This document shows positions 22,123-35,900 of a stretch of 64,000 nt of DNA, piece after piece (the stretch's first letter is position 1; every line of letters starts with the position of its first letter). A program made the position numbers and the translations under genes. The notes under the pieces are model-generated. The model was not told where the DNA came from. It saw only the letters and a list, made by a program, of their open reading frames with translations, and searched no databases. Source of the DNA: Rotaria sordida. Taxonomy: Eukaryota > Rotifera > Eurotatoria > Philodinida > Philodinidae. The stretch spans positions 142,448 through 206,447 of the forward strand of contig CAJNOL010000107.1 of the NCBI GenBank assembly GCA_905250125.1, read 5' to 3'.

Positions 22123-23274
22123 GGATAAAACTGAGATAATAAATTAAAATATGATATACGAAATATATGTTTCTATGCAAATATCATAGTAATATTATGT
22201 GACTGAGAAAATTATTCTTACTCGTACGGATATATGAACAGAGAAAGAAAAAAATGATTGACTATTATGAAGAACGACAAACTAATGATTCGATTGTTGT
22301 ACACCAGTTATTCTAATAAAAGAATGACGGCATAATCTTCCATTACTAATGTTTATTTATCATGAGAAAAAGATGTACATCGACAATCTATAGCATTTGA
22401 GAAAATAGATATGTGACAATAGTAGTAAACATTGTACTAGGTTTCTTATAACTATTGTTTTGATGAAAGACAAAGCACATACGGCGAAATCGCAAAAAAT
22501 TAGCAAAAAAGAAAAAGGGCATTAACAGAAAAAACTCTCTAATTTGTCGAAAACACACATCAGGATGACCCACACATGGTGATGAATGCATAATTTAGAC
22601 ATCAGTAATTAATCTTCGGAAGTTTTTTGATCGATGGAATAGTAATTGTACAAAAAAGAAGCTTACCACGATAAATATAATTAAACTTATATATGAATAA
22701 AACAATGAGATATTTCCTCATTTTCAATAAGATCTTCAGAATCATTAATCAATATCAGATGTTTTTATTGATTGACATTTATAATTGACTATTCGAAAAA
22801 CCTTCTTCTTCTTCTTCTAAAATTCGGCTTATTTATATATAATGAAGAAGTCATGATTATTAGTATCATGAGATAAATTTTCTTGACAAGTTGTATAAAC
22901 AATTTATTTAAGATTATGAACTATTAAATTGTTTAATGAATTTACTCAAGTAACTATAAAGCAAGAAAGAAAAATGCGTAGAATGTGACATTTTTTTTGT
23001 ACTTTAACATAATGAATGGCAAGAAAAAAATTTTATTCTCATAGCAAACATCTAATTATTTCTTTGGTTTTCTTTTCCTTCAAAAATAAAATTGCATGAT
23101 ATTAGTTAAAGGTATTGATTAGGTTTGTTTTTATTTTCATTGTTTGAAGTAGAACAAATAGAAAAATAAAAGAGACACACACACAAACACAAGCACACAT
23201 GAGTAAAAATTTTTTTTTTTTTTTTGAAAAGATAATGATATATATATTGCACAATAAGCGTAATAGGTTTTTTT
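22123..23274. other. intergenic
   Basis: Region between the endostatin gene start and the DLGAP-like gene stop. It holds AT-rich sequence, a CTT run near 22803 and poly-T. No gene recognised. The open frames at 22388-22591 and 23106-23306 show no domain features. Confidence 0.6.
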
Positions 23275-26200
23275 TTATTTATGTGCGACGAATATTTCAA
23301 CATCATGATTTTGATTTGTTGTATTAGCAGCTGCTTTTCTTCGTTCTTGAATTAATTTTTTTAAATCATCATTTGATGCTTTTGTTGTCGGAATTTTTGA
23401 TGACTTATTTTGTTGAGGTTGAAGTTGTTTAAGACGATCATCGACTACACGAGGACGATTATTAACTAAGCAATAAAAAAATTAAAAAAAAACAATAATT
23501 TTAAATTCAATATATATGTATTTTTTAAAGAAATAAAATACCATCATGTGGATCATATTCTTCAATTGGAGCCCATTGCTTAGCTTTACGTTGATCAAGT
23601 TTAGCAAATTTCTCTTTAACTTTATCAATAAGTGGATATGTTATATCCCAAAAACCTTCAAGATCACTGTCAAGTGGTATTGGTTCGTTAGCATTTGATT
23701 TTTCCTAAAGAAAATTATTATTACAAAAAATAATAAAAAGAAAACGAATTTAAAGGTTTACATACCACATTTCTTTCACATAAACCACGAAATTGTTTAA
23801 GTTTACCTCTTAATAATAAATTAACTTCACCAATAACAGCATTAATATCAGTACGAACTGAAATTAATAATTAGAAATTCTTGTTTGTTTTTTGTTTTGT
23901 TTTGTTTCTATATAAATATAAACTCACCATCTTCATTTAATCGATTATCATCTGTTTGAACTAATTTATTATAAGCATCTGCTTTTGATTTAATTATCTT
24001 TTCTTCATCATCCAATTTGGACAAAAATGTCCGACCATTCTAAATACGAAATATATTTACATAAGTAAATAAACACTTTGAAAACTTCTTCATAAACAAA
24101 TATACACACATACACCCTTATTGTGCTCGATTTCGACATCTTGTAAAAGAAAAAAAAGTATGTTTATGAGGAAAAAGAAACAACCCGATTTATTATTGCA
24201 ACTTTATATATAAACAAATTGATCAATTGAACACGTACTCAACAGGAAAAATACGATTGATATATTTATAAAGAACAGGAAACTTTTTTTTTACTGCTTA
24301 CCATTCTGTTAGTCGAACAAGGACAAGTTTGCAATAGTAACTAATGAAAAGAAAGATGTAGTGACTGTAGTAATGAAATGAACGCAAGAGAGAGAGCGAG
24401 AAAGAAAATATATTGACGACGTGGGTATGTTCGAAATTATTATGTAGACTTGCTTTCTCGAAAGAACTGAATAGGCTTGTTCGATAGTGATGTGCGTGTT
24501 TTAACTTAAGAAAAAAAAACGAAGAGAGAAAAAAAAGCAATGCTAGAAGATATGAGTCATCATCATCATCACTTTGCATTTTCTATTCTATTATAACATG
24601 CTTGACATCATCAAACCAAAACGAACGAATGAAAAATCTTTTATCTTAATAAATAAGAGAAAAAAAAAGAATATCTGATGCTGTCCTTCGAGAGAAAGAA
24701 AAAGCTATTTTCTCTTGAGAAAACAAAAATGAACTAGATCATAGAGATGCATTCACAGATCTAATACTCATCCTAGATAAAGAAATGATTAAAATTCATA
24801 TGTTAGATCTTTTTTTTTCTTATCTTGGAATTCTCTGTTTTTGTTTTCCTATCATTCATAACTATAAAGGTCAATCATTTATAATAAAAGATAATCAATA
24901 ATATCAGACTCATATTTTTTCGCTTACAATTATTTTTATTAGTAAATGATGAACTCAAATAAAAAACAAAAGCGAAGTCATTTAAGCGTGATCAAGTTCG
25001 TGTTGATTAGTTTAAGAAGAATATTAAAATAAAAAACAAAAGAAGCACACGAAAACAAAGAAAGAATACACACAAACATAATAATCTGGCAAAAGCAAAG
25101 AAGATACAAAATGCTGATATATTAACATTTACCATCAGGCAAAGAAAGAAGAAATCAATAGAATAAAAAAAACATTAGTCCACCATCATAGATAAACACG
25201 TGCATACATATGATGTTGATCGAAGTGTGAATATTTTGATTATAATCATGTTAGTCATTTGTTGAGCTTACCTTGGATTCTTCAAATAATAAATCATCAG
25301 TTTTTTGTACTAAATCATCAATAACTGACAAGATATTATTTTCTTCATTAATAAAATTATTATCATTATTTATTTCTTGTTGGTTTTCATTAGTAATCAT
25401 TGATATATCTTCTATATTAAAAGATTCATTAGTATGATTAACTAATTCAACATTTGGTAATTCTATACTATCATCTTTTTGTTCTAAATATTAAAATCAT
25501 TTTCGATTATATTCTGAGGATTATTTCTTACCGGTTGTTTGATCATCATTCTAAAAGCCAAAAAAAAATTCTTAGATTTTATATAAAAACAAATCTTTGT
25601 TTTGTTTTGTTTTTACCGTAAATAATGTTGAATTATTAAGTGATAGAAGTGCTTGTTCAGTCATTTGAATAAGATTCAAATGAGATTCCTCTGTTTCTTT
25701 TGATATATCATACAATGGTGGTGTTAATTCATTTTTATCATCTTTATTAACAACACCAAGTGCTCGATTAACTGCACGTAAAAAATTTCGTTCAAATTCT
25801 TCATCGTTTTCTTCATTAGAATGTTCATTTGAAATTGTTTTATTCTTATCAGATTGATTTGAAGATGTTGAAACAAATGTTTTAACATTAATTGGAATAG
25901 TTGGTGTTACATGAATATTTGATACATGATGTAATATATTTTTTTCTGAGTCAATTAAATCACTGTCTTCAAGAATGATAAGTTCATTGTCATTGGGTAA
26001 TATCCTTGTAACATCTTCATTATTTTCTCTTTGAACTAAATGATGTATTAATTGACAAGATTATGTAAGAGATTTATTAGGTGTTTTATTTGAATAATTC
26101 ATGGACGAATAGATCTAGACTTCGACATGATCAACGTAAAATAAAGAATTTTATATGTAATTAATATTAGAAAAGATTTTTAATGAAGCGAATTACGTCT

Positions 26201-27821
26201 CTTAATTATACTAACTTATAAAAATTAATTAATTGGAAATAAAAAAAAATCCTATTATATAGGATCAAGATTAGTTTTAGTTTATAAAAGAAAAATTATT
26301 TAAGACTAACAAAAACAAAAAGAGTTGTTGATTAATTCAGCATATTGTCAGCAGGAAATTAAAACTAATTTTCACCATAAGAAAATTACTCAATCGGCAC
26401 TTCTTGCTCTCTCCTTGGGCATACAGAAACAATCCTCATTTTTTACATCTCAGTGCGTCCTTGTCATCGAATGATGTAATTCAAACGAGTTTAACACATG
26501 TACTGCAAAAGACAGTATAAAATGCTATTCCTCGAACTATCAATACATAATTCCCAAATGATAAATATTACCTAACGAATCATCATTAACAATATTAGTC
26601 TTTTCCAATGTTACTGATACTTGATTTTCTAAAAAAAATATAAATATAAAAAGAAACAAATTACATATGTATATATATATATATATTTCTTTTAAATATA
26701 CCATTTGTATTGATATGTCTAAAATTATCAATACTTTTACTAATTGGTTTTGTTCTCATACTAGAAAATATTCTATTATTATTATTTGTAAAATTCCAAT
26801 CATATTTTCTTTTTCCAACATCATAATAATGATTATATTTAAATAAATCATTTTGACCAAATAATCTTTCATAATTAGCAAATGATTTTGTTAATGTATA
26901 ACCACTTAACATACAATTTAATTTCATATTTGATTGTTTACGTGCTTGAAGTAATGGATCATCTAATGGTAATGGTAACGTTGTATATTGAAAATTATTT
27001 AAAAAATCATTATTTAATAATGAATTATTTTCATTATTATTTGATATATTTTGTTTTTTTATATCATTATCATGAAAATATTTCGCACGAATTTCATCAT
27101 AACATGCATTTATATGATCAATTTTGTCTTGATTATGTATTGATGTTGAAGATTGTTTTGTTTCATTATTATTTGAATCATTTATAATTGATTTTGACGG
27201 TGATTGTTCTAAAAGAAAATTAAATATTTTGATAAGAATTTTTTAAAAGAAATAATTACTTTGTCTTTCATTAGATATTGCTCTTTGATGTCGTGTTAAT
27301 TGTGAAAGACGATTAGTAAAACGTTTTATTGGTGATGGATCACGTTTTCTTGATTTTCTTGCTGTTATTTGTTCATTATTTGATTGTTTCATTTCTATTT
27401 GTTCATTTGTTGTATGTCCATTGATTTCTATTACGGTTTGTTTTGTACTTTCACGTGATTTTGAACGGAAACGACGAAGTACAGATGGAGAATTTAATTT
27501 TGAACGTAATACATCCATTAATGAACGAGACTTTTTTAATGGATGATCAGAATTTTCATTAAGTGGTATTGATCTATCATTTGTTCGACTTATTGTTGAT
27601 GATTGACGTAATAAAGATGTTGAATGACGATGATCATTATTATTATTATTATTCTTTTTATTTTTTGAAGTATTTTCAATTGAATCCGAATCCTTTGTTG
27701 GAATCATTGTTGTTGATGATGATGTTGTACTACGTCCACCAATTGTTGCCCATTTTCTTGGCCAACGACTATTTGTTGTTGTACGTAATGAAATTTGATT
27801 AGTTTTAGCCGTATCTGGCAT
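23275..27821 (-). CDS. DLGAP/SAPAP-like protein with C-terminal GKAP domain
   Basis: Ten exons: 27260-27821, 26702-27208, 26572-26628, 25617-26035, 25532-25550, 25272-25483, 23928-24039, 23766-23857, 23542-23704, 23275-23465; sum 2334 nt, 777 aa. The long N-terminal two thirds are disordered, Ser/Asn-rich, with basic patches (KKSRSLMDVLRSK, RRFRSKSRES). The C-terminal part is the GKAP module, about residues 590-720: KIIKSKADAYNKL, INAVIGEVNLLLRGKLKQF, RGLCERN, LDSDLEGFWDITYP, KVKEKFAKLDQRK. DLGAP proteins link Discs-large scaffolds to other postsynaptic or cortical proteins; some members act at the spindle. An acceptor (TTTTTTAG) sits directly before the ATG, so 5' UTR exons must lie upstream. 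A candidate 24-nt in-frame microexon is at 24116-24139. Confidence 0.88.
24116..24139 (-). other. candidate microexon of the DLGAP-like gene
   Basis: Eight codons (MSKSSTIR) preceded by TTTTACAAG and followed by GTGTATGT. It starts and ends in phase 0, exactly matching the flanking exons that end ...EESK and start NGRTFL. It could be an internal microexon or an alternative first exon, since it begins with ATG. Evidence is splice-site and phase match only. Confidence 0.3.
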
Positions 27822-28531
27822 CTAAAAAATAAAAATTGTTTTCAAAAAAAATATTGCAAATAAGATATTTGAGACTAGAAATTTGATCTTCATGTTGAGT
27901 ATTAAAAGAGTCGTCTTAAGAATAATGTTCTTTTTTTTTTCTTCTTTTATGATTGGCATATATTTGTATAAAAACGATCATATTTATCATCATTTGAAAA
28001 CTTACTAGATATTAATGTCGATATTGTTATTTAGAAAATAAAATTCATAGAAATAAAAGAATATAGTTTAATTTAAAGACAATTAACGAGAGAAATATAT
28101 AACAAAATGAGAATGAGATTGAGGCTGCTGTTTATTACAGAATGAAGGCAAGATGTATATATAGGAGTCAATACGATTACGCATAACAGAAAAGAAAGAA
28201 GTGAACTTCTGCTGTATAACATCCAAATGGGCAATCATTGAGTTCGTTCATACGATAAGACAATGCTTATAGCGATCGCCTGTCTATGTTAATGCTTTAC
28301 CTACACATACTTCCAGATGTAGACAAAAAAAAAAGAAAGAATGTATGAGTAGCGTAAGCGACATACTTACTTACATCACCTATATGCGAAGAAGAAAAAA
28401 ACCTACCAACTAAAGTTCACAAAATTGAATTGATGAATACAAAAAAAAGACGAGAAGAAAAAAGAAACAGAACGATAAGAAATAACGACATAATCGCTAT
28501 GTATTCTTGCCAGTTTTGATGATGACATTGA

Positions 28532-28563
<32 letters not shown>

Positions 28564-29962
28564 AATCGCACTGGACATAATCAAGCTCACTTTAAGTGTA
28601 GTAAAGAAATATAAAATTGAATATCATAACTGTGCGACTACTTACAATCGGTCACTATGTCTATATATGAATGATATAGAACAACGACAATAAGCAAATG
28701 CATACATTTTCTTGTTCGTCTTCTCCTCCTTTTTTTTCTTCTTGCCGTCTCAATCACAAAAGCTGTAGCTTCCGTATATTCACACAAAATAGAAGATGGT
28801 GATATCCACCATCTCATATTCCACCTACTCATTTCTTTATGTGCTATATCCGTCTATCTAACACATAAGAAAAAAAAATACATATAAAGAACAGAAAAAA
28901 AAAGAAGTTGTTTTGCTTTGTTCGTCGTCGTTTTTTTTTTGTTTTATGAACTAATGCAAAACAGATTCCATTAAATAGATCGATCGCCACTATGATGATC
29001 ATCAGCAATAGGTTTACTACTGAGATGACCTTTAGCTAGTTCTTTCACTCATCATCTTTATATTCTTAGATAGTAAAAAGAATAATATCATTGATGATGT
29101 AATATCAAGCTGAAGTATATATAAAAGAACAACAATAGAATTAGTTACTTCAACGTAGTCATTTGTTGTTAAATATATATTAGCATCTATACCCATATGT
29201 ATACCATTAACCTTGACAATGAGAACTTGCAATGCACATTTTCTATTGTCTACATAAGATTTTTATGCCAAATATTTGTGTGTATCTACTTGTCCACATA
29301 AGAAGAATCGACAAGGGCAATACGATGTTGTCTTTTTTTTTTTTATAGCATAGTAGAATAAATAAGACAAATATTGCTTTTATATATATATATACATCTA
29401 GTATCGTCAATTGCTTGTTCCGTTCTTCTGATATAATGATTATTGCGCCTTCGAATGTTTTCGTTGGACGAGGAGAAAAAAGAAATCAGTTAATAGGTTA
29501 AGATAGTTAGAAGGTTGAGCGCATGTACATATATATACATCTATAAAAATATCTTTGTACTTTTGTACTACAGATAGATATATTTAGTACAGCTTTGTTA
29601 TACTATGTGTACAGCACACCATAATTGTACTCAGCGCATATATCAAATAAAAAAAGAGCAAGAAAGAATGAAGCATTAGAGAATGTGAACATCTTTCTTT
29701 TTTTCTCCTGTCTGGACAATGATTAATTAGTCAAGCTTTTTTTAATTAAATAGATCGATCTTAAATATTCACACATGTGCATGACATAGAAAATGAATAA
29801 ATTTAATTGAGCATAAAATATTAATAAGAATCAATGATTATAAAGAAAAATCTTCTTTATTTTTTGTTTTTCAATTTAATACATATATATACGCACATTT
29901 TTTTTTTACACAATATAAATGACATCAAAATATAGTAATAAATAAAATAAAAAACAAAAAAA
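27822..29962. other. intergenic, 5' side of DLGAP-like gene and 3' side of ABCA
   Basis: Probable 5' UTR exon(s) and promoter of the DLGAP-like gene. It contains a (CT)n tract at about 28532-28563. No coding gene recognised. Confidence 0.55.
28532..28563 (+). repeat. (CT)n microsatellite
   Basis: About 14 uninterrupted CT units in the upstream region of the DLGAP-like gene. Confidence 0.95.
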
Positions 29963-32900
29963 TTATTTATTTTTATTTTCATCCGTATTTATATATTGAT
30001 CTTCTCCAGCAAGATGAACAAATATTTGTTCGAGTGTTGTTTGTGTTATTGAATAACTTTCAATAGATTTTTCTTCTTTTTTCTTATTAAATAAATCAAA
30101 TACATGTGCTAATTTTAATGAATATGTATTTGTAAAATTTGATGAACGACTAATTGAAGAAAATGGTACAGTACAAAATAAAATTCCATTATGTTGTTCT
30201 ATGAAATTAATATAAAAATTTTGATAAAAAAGAAAAAAAACTCTAAAATCATTATAATCTTACCATCAATTTGAACACCTGGTAGAGTTAACATTAATTC
30301 TTCTTTAAACATATTTATATCTTGAAGTGGTAATTTTACTTGTACAGCATAACCATGTCCAAAACGATTTTTTAATCGTTGTAAATTTCCAAGACACATA
30401 AATTGTCCTAATTTCATTATACCTATTTCTAAATTACAATAATAAATAAATAAGTAAATAAATAAAAAAAGTTTTATTTTTTTAATATCATTCTATCGAT
30501 ACTTGTACATAATGCTTCACATTCTTCCATACTATACGAATCAAAACAAAAATTTTGAAAATTTGAAAACTATATTTCTTTTTTTTTTTACCTATGACTT
30601 GTTAAAATAATAGTAAGACCAGCATCTCGAGCTGCACGAATAACAGTCCATAATTTTCGTTTAGCAGCTGCATCTAAACCCTAATAACAAAAAAAAAACA
30701 CAAATCTTCAATGATATTTTCATATGTTTTGATGTCTTACAGTTGTTGGTTCATCCAAGAATACTAATGCGGGATTAGCCATAAATGCTAATGCTGCACT
30801 GACTTTTCGTTTATTTCCACCACTAAAGTTAATTGAGAAAGAAGAATAATGTGATTTATTTATAGTGTGAGAGAGATTTACCTTAAATTTTGTATTTTTT
30901 TAGTTTGATAGATTTCAAGACCAAATACTTCAATCATATCACAACATATTTGAGATGTTTCTGACCATTTTAAACCTTTTAATCTATACGAAAAAAAAAA
31001 AGAGTGAGAGAAAACAAAGCATCAAAGATTAATTTACCTAGCAAATAAAAGTAATGTTTCAATTACAGTAAGATTATTTATCAACCAATCAAATTGTGGA
31101 CAAAAACCAATTTCAAGATCTCGTTGCTAAACAACAAAATTAATTTATTCTTATTTATTAATAATAAATATTCACCATCTTATTTATATCTTTTCCGTTG
31201 ATAATTATTTTACCCGATGTAGGTTTCAAATCATTGATTAACATACGAAATGTTGTTGTTTTACCAGCACCATTTACTCCTAAAATATATACATGAAAAA
31301 AAAACCGTAAATAAGAATTAACAATAGAAGGTCTTGTACTACCAGTTAAGGAGATAGACTGATTTCAAGATATGTACACCGTATGTCATGTGGTCACACT
31401 TCAAAGTTTCAGCAACATTTATTTTTCTTTTTTCGTCATGGTATTACATAAAAAAAATAACAATATCTCATATATTCAACAATAATAGCATCTTGGACTT
31501 TTTGTTTTTTGTAAAATTAGTTTTGAATGTACATGATATTATTTATTTTTTCTTATGCAACTCGCTAAGTACTATCCATCTATGATGGAAAAAGGAAAAT
31601 AGATACGGCTAAAATGAAGTGTAAACACATGACATAAACTGTAATTAGCTTGAAACTCGGATATGTCGATCTATGTCACAGCTGTCAATAAGTCACCTGT
31701 TTCCAATCTAGCCTGAAGGCCAGGCTAAATGTCAAGAGTGGCCTACTATGCAAACTAAGCCGACTTATGTTTCTATTTGTTTATAAATCCGCTAAGGTCT
31801 ATTATCTTATTATAATTCATGATTCTATTATCAGTTATAATATACTTAATTTGTCTTTATGAAAATTGTATAATGACAAGTTCTTGGACAAAATAGTGAA
31901 TTAAAACAAAGAGATAAATCATCAAAAATATTTTTCATACAAGAAATATTAGATGTGTTGAAATGTTTTTAAATATATTAGCATTCGTTTACATAATCAG
32001 AAAAAATGTAATTATGATAGAAAAAACAATATATGATTAGGTATAAAATGACGAGGTAAAAAGGTGTGAGTAACTATATGTGAAGAGATGATCCACAATT
32101 CATAATTTCACGAAATCATGAGCTTCTAATGCTATCTTATATTTCAAGTTGTACTAAGGATACTATTTTAATATCACACACAAGCCAACAGATCTGTTAG
32201 TCAGATCCAATATTATTTTGGACGAATCAGGCCAGACTGACAGCTGTGGTCTGTGTACACTATTGACAGCTCACATTATATGATTGATGAACGATGAACA
32301 CGAGAACATTCAACACACACACACAAAAGGATGAAGGTAAGAGATATGAGTAATGGATGAAAAGGAAGAGAAGACTAGGCATGCATCCAAACTGCTTGGA
32401 TCATTTTTGTCTAAATGAAAAAAAATGTTCTTATCTACTGAACCAAGTGACACAACATTTTTCCTTCAATATAAAATTGAAGTAGAGGAATGATGCCAGA
32501 AAATTTCAAAAGAAAGATTCCGACAATGTTGTTAGACTACGTGCTGAAATCAATAAAAAAACCCAAATGCAATAAGTTTAGGTCTTTTTCCTTTCAATCT
32601 CTTATTAAACCAAACAGTTCATTGAATCATTCTCCGTTTGATTGTTAAAGATAGACCTCCTTCCATACAGTTAATTGCCTTCTATTGTAAGATGATAAAA
32701 TAATTATATACCTAATAAACCAAAACAAGATCGTTTTGTAACATAAAAATTCAGATGATCAACAGCTGTATAAATTCTACGATGAATTGATTTTTCTTTT
32801 CTTTTTTTAAAACGTTTTACAATATCACGAACAAGAATAACAGATGATGTTGATAAATGATTTTCTCCAAATAATAATCGACGTTCATTTCGTACATCTT

Positions 32901-35900
32901 CATCAAGATGCTAACATAAAAAAAGAATCAAATAATTCTAATTATTTTATTAAACAAAAAAAACTTTTATTTAATATTACCGTATCATCCCATTGTTTTG
33001 GTATTGCATCTTCAGCATTATCCATTGGATTTTCATTATCTATTCGTTCTAAATCATTTTCACAACCACAACATCGTCGACATTCAGATTTAATACTAGT
33101 TCTTTTTTCAATTAAAATTAAAATAATCCACCAAAAAATCATTTGAATAATAAAAATAATAAGTTGAATACCAACACCTGGTTCATGAGTTGATATCCAT
33201 GATTCATTAAATGAATAATTTGTTAACATAAGTGAATTGAGTGATGAAATACATTCTTGACTTGATTTTAAACGTATATTAAATAATGAACGTTTGAAAT
33301 TAACACAAGGAAAAAGAATTGCAATAAACCAACGAATATTATTCACAATAGAAGTTAATCTTGAAACACGAGTTAGAGTTGTTGCTTGACCTTGTGAAAA
33401 TACTGCCATAAAAGTTAGTACCATATCAAAAAAACAAACAACGATATTTATAACAAATATATTAATAAAACCAATCAATTCAGATTTTGGACTAAATGAA
33501 TAAACATATATTAATGGTAATGAAGCCAATGAATACATAATTATCATTAAAAAAAAATATCCTATTTGTTCTGTATTTATATAAATATGAACTTCAGATT
33601 CTATATTTGGATTACCAATAGAACCGATCTATTACAGAAAAAAAAAATAATACATTTTTGTTGAAAATAAAATTATTTTTTTTATTACCCGAATAATAAT
33701 TGTTAATAGAATACAAAGTATAAAACATGATAATAAATCAAAAATTGTATTTGAAAACCAATAAGTTCTTTTTGTTAAATTTGTTAATAATTGTAAATCT
33801 TTCGAATAATTAATACGTTCTTGTATTAAAGGTACAATAAGAATACTAATAAATAAAGCTGCAAGAATACTATTTAAAAAATTAAATAATGATAATGGTA
33901 ATGTATCAAAACAATACATAATTTCAAAAAATCGTTGTAAAATTGTAGATGATGTTGTTGCTGTTGCTGTTAATATTGGTTGATTTATTGTTAGAATTTT
34001 TTTTGTTGATGAATTAGTGTAATATTGAAAAAGATTAGTTGAACTAACACTAAGACTTGTTGCCATAGCATGATAATTTACTGTTGAAAAATAACTTTTA
34101 AATATTAAAGAAGATATCGAAGATGTTAAATTATCATATACAGCAAAAGCCATTTGATATTTATTAACAAAAAAATCTTCATTTGTTAAACATCTATCAT
34201 ATACATAATTAAGTACAGTATCTGTAGAAATTTCATCAATATTGGCATTTGTATTTTGAATATAATCAATTAAATGTATTCGAGTATTCGATCTATTATT
34301 ATTTGTATAAATAACAATACTATGTGGATTATAGATTGATGGTAATAATGTAATTTGTGCATCTTTAATACGATTATTTTGTACGAGTGATGTTTGAACA
34401 TCTTTCGGTGTTGGAAAAATACTAACAATTAAAATTTCAATAAGAATAGGAAATAGAAAAAATCCAAATAAAAAAATATATTGTCGTTGTAAAACATGCC
34501 AACGTTTTATAATTAATGCACAAATTCGAAACCAAAATCGACGTACACCTATTTCACGGTTATATTCAGTACGAAAAACTATAAAAAGTAAAATAAATAT
34601 ATGATTAACAAAGATTTGGTTTTTTTTTTGTACTTTTATTTGCTAAGTCTTGTCGTAATTTAGTTTGATCGTGTTGACTAGTGTTTTCTGTTTCGGCTTC
34701 TTGAATTAATCTAATTTAACGAAAGAAAAAAAGTATATTAAGATCGTCGAAATGCAAAAATCGAGTGGAATTTTTTCGGCATTTTGACATTTCGTCGTTA
34801 CTTTTCATTCCGAACATCCGTTTTCTTCAAAATATCATTACTTTTATGATAACAATATCGGATGTTCGGAATTAGAAAAATACGGATATTCGGAACGCTC
34901 ATCGAAAAATAAACGGATGTTCGTAAGACTTTACACGGAAGCTCGAAATAGAAAAAAAGGAATGTTCAGAATGGAGATCTGCTTCTTTTATTAGTGCAGC
35001 ACTTTAGTTTCAGTTAACCGATGTTCGAAATGCTCTTCCTTTCACAACACTGTATACAGTATGTTAGACATGTAGTTATAGATGTGAAAGTGTGTACTGA
35101 ATTACAAATTTCTATTCATTTTTACATCACAATAACTCATATTATTATTTTTTTCGAGTTTCCACTTTCGAGATTATGAGATCTATTCTTCTTTCTTTTC
35201 AGCTCTATATCTAACTCTGTTTGAACACTTTATTTTGTTTCAAACATCCCTATGTTTGCATTCGAACATTATGTAGTTTCTGTTACAAACATCTACCTTT
35301 TGTAACCCTGTCATGCGATATAATTCATTCTGAACATCCGTTAGATTTTTTTCCGAACACCCGTTGACGGACTAAATGTCATTTCCGAACATTCAGTATT
35401 AAAGATTGATGTTCGGAATGACAGCGACGAAACGTCTGGAGGCCGTTTATTCTCGTTCATTTATATATGGTATGATAGACATTGACGAGTTACTCACGAA
35501 ATTTCGTACGAATAAGAATGTAATACTTGTAATCAGCGTTAAAAACTGCATCAAATCATATATGTATTAAGAAATTTTGTTTTCTACGAAAAACCGACTT
35601 TTACCTACAAGAATATTGAATAAAGATTCTGATATCATTTAAGTACAACGAATGGTGCTAGCTTATGTCATTTGTTACGTGCTTTTAAAAACTTCATTTT
35701 AATATGTTTTTGCTTTCTGGATTTGAATGAAAAAAATCCATGTCTAAACTAATTTACCGTTTTTCTCAGAACAATAGTTTTCAATTAGAAAAATTGAAAT
35801 ACCTCTCATCTGATTCAAGATATAACCAATATTTTTTTTTTGAAGGTCTAAATAAGAATAAACTGTTTCCTGGCCAGATTTTTCTCTAGTTGATTTCTGT

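Noticed and set aside
27563..27802. 79-aa plus-strand frame
   Set aside because: Antisense shadow of the first DLGAP-like coding exon, which has splice and domain support.
31280..32711. Possible palindrome in an ABCA intron (ACAGCTGTCA-type words near 31680 and 32240)
   Set aside because: A few matching words, but the arms could not be extended convincingly.
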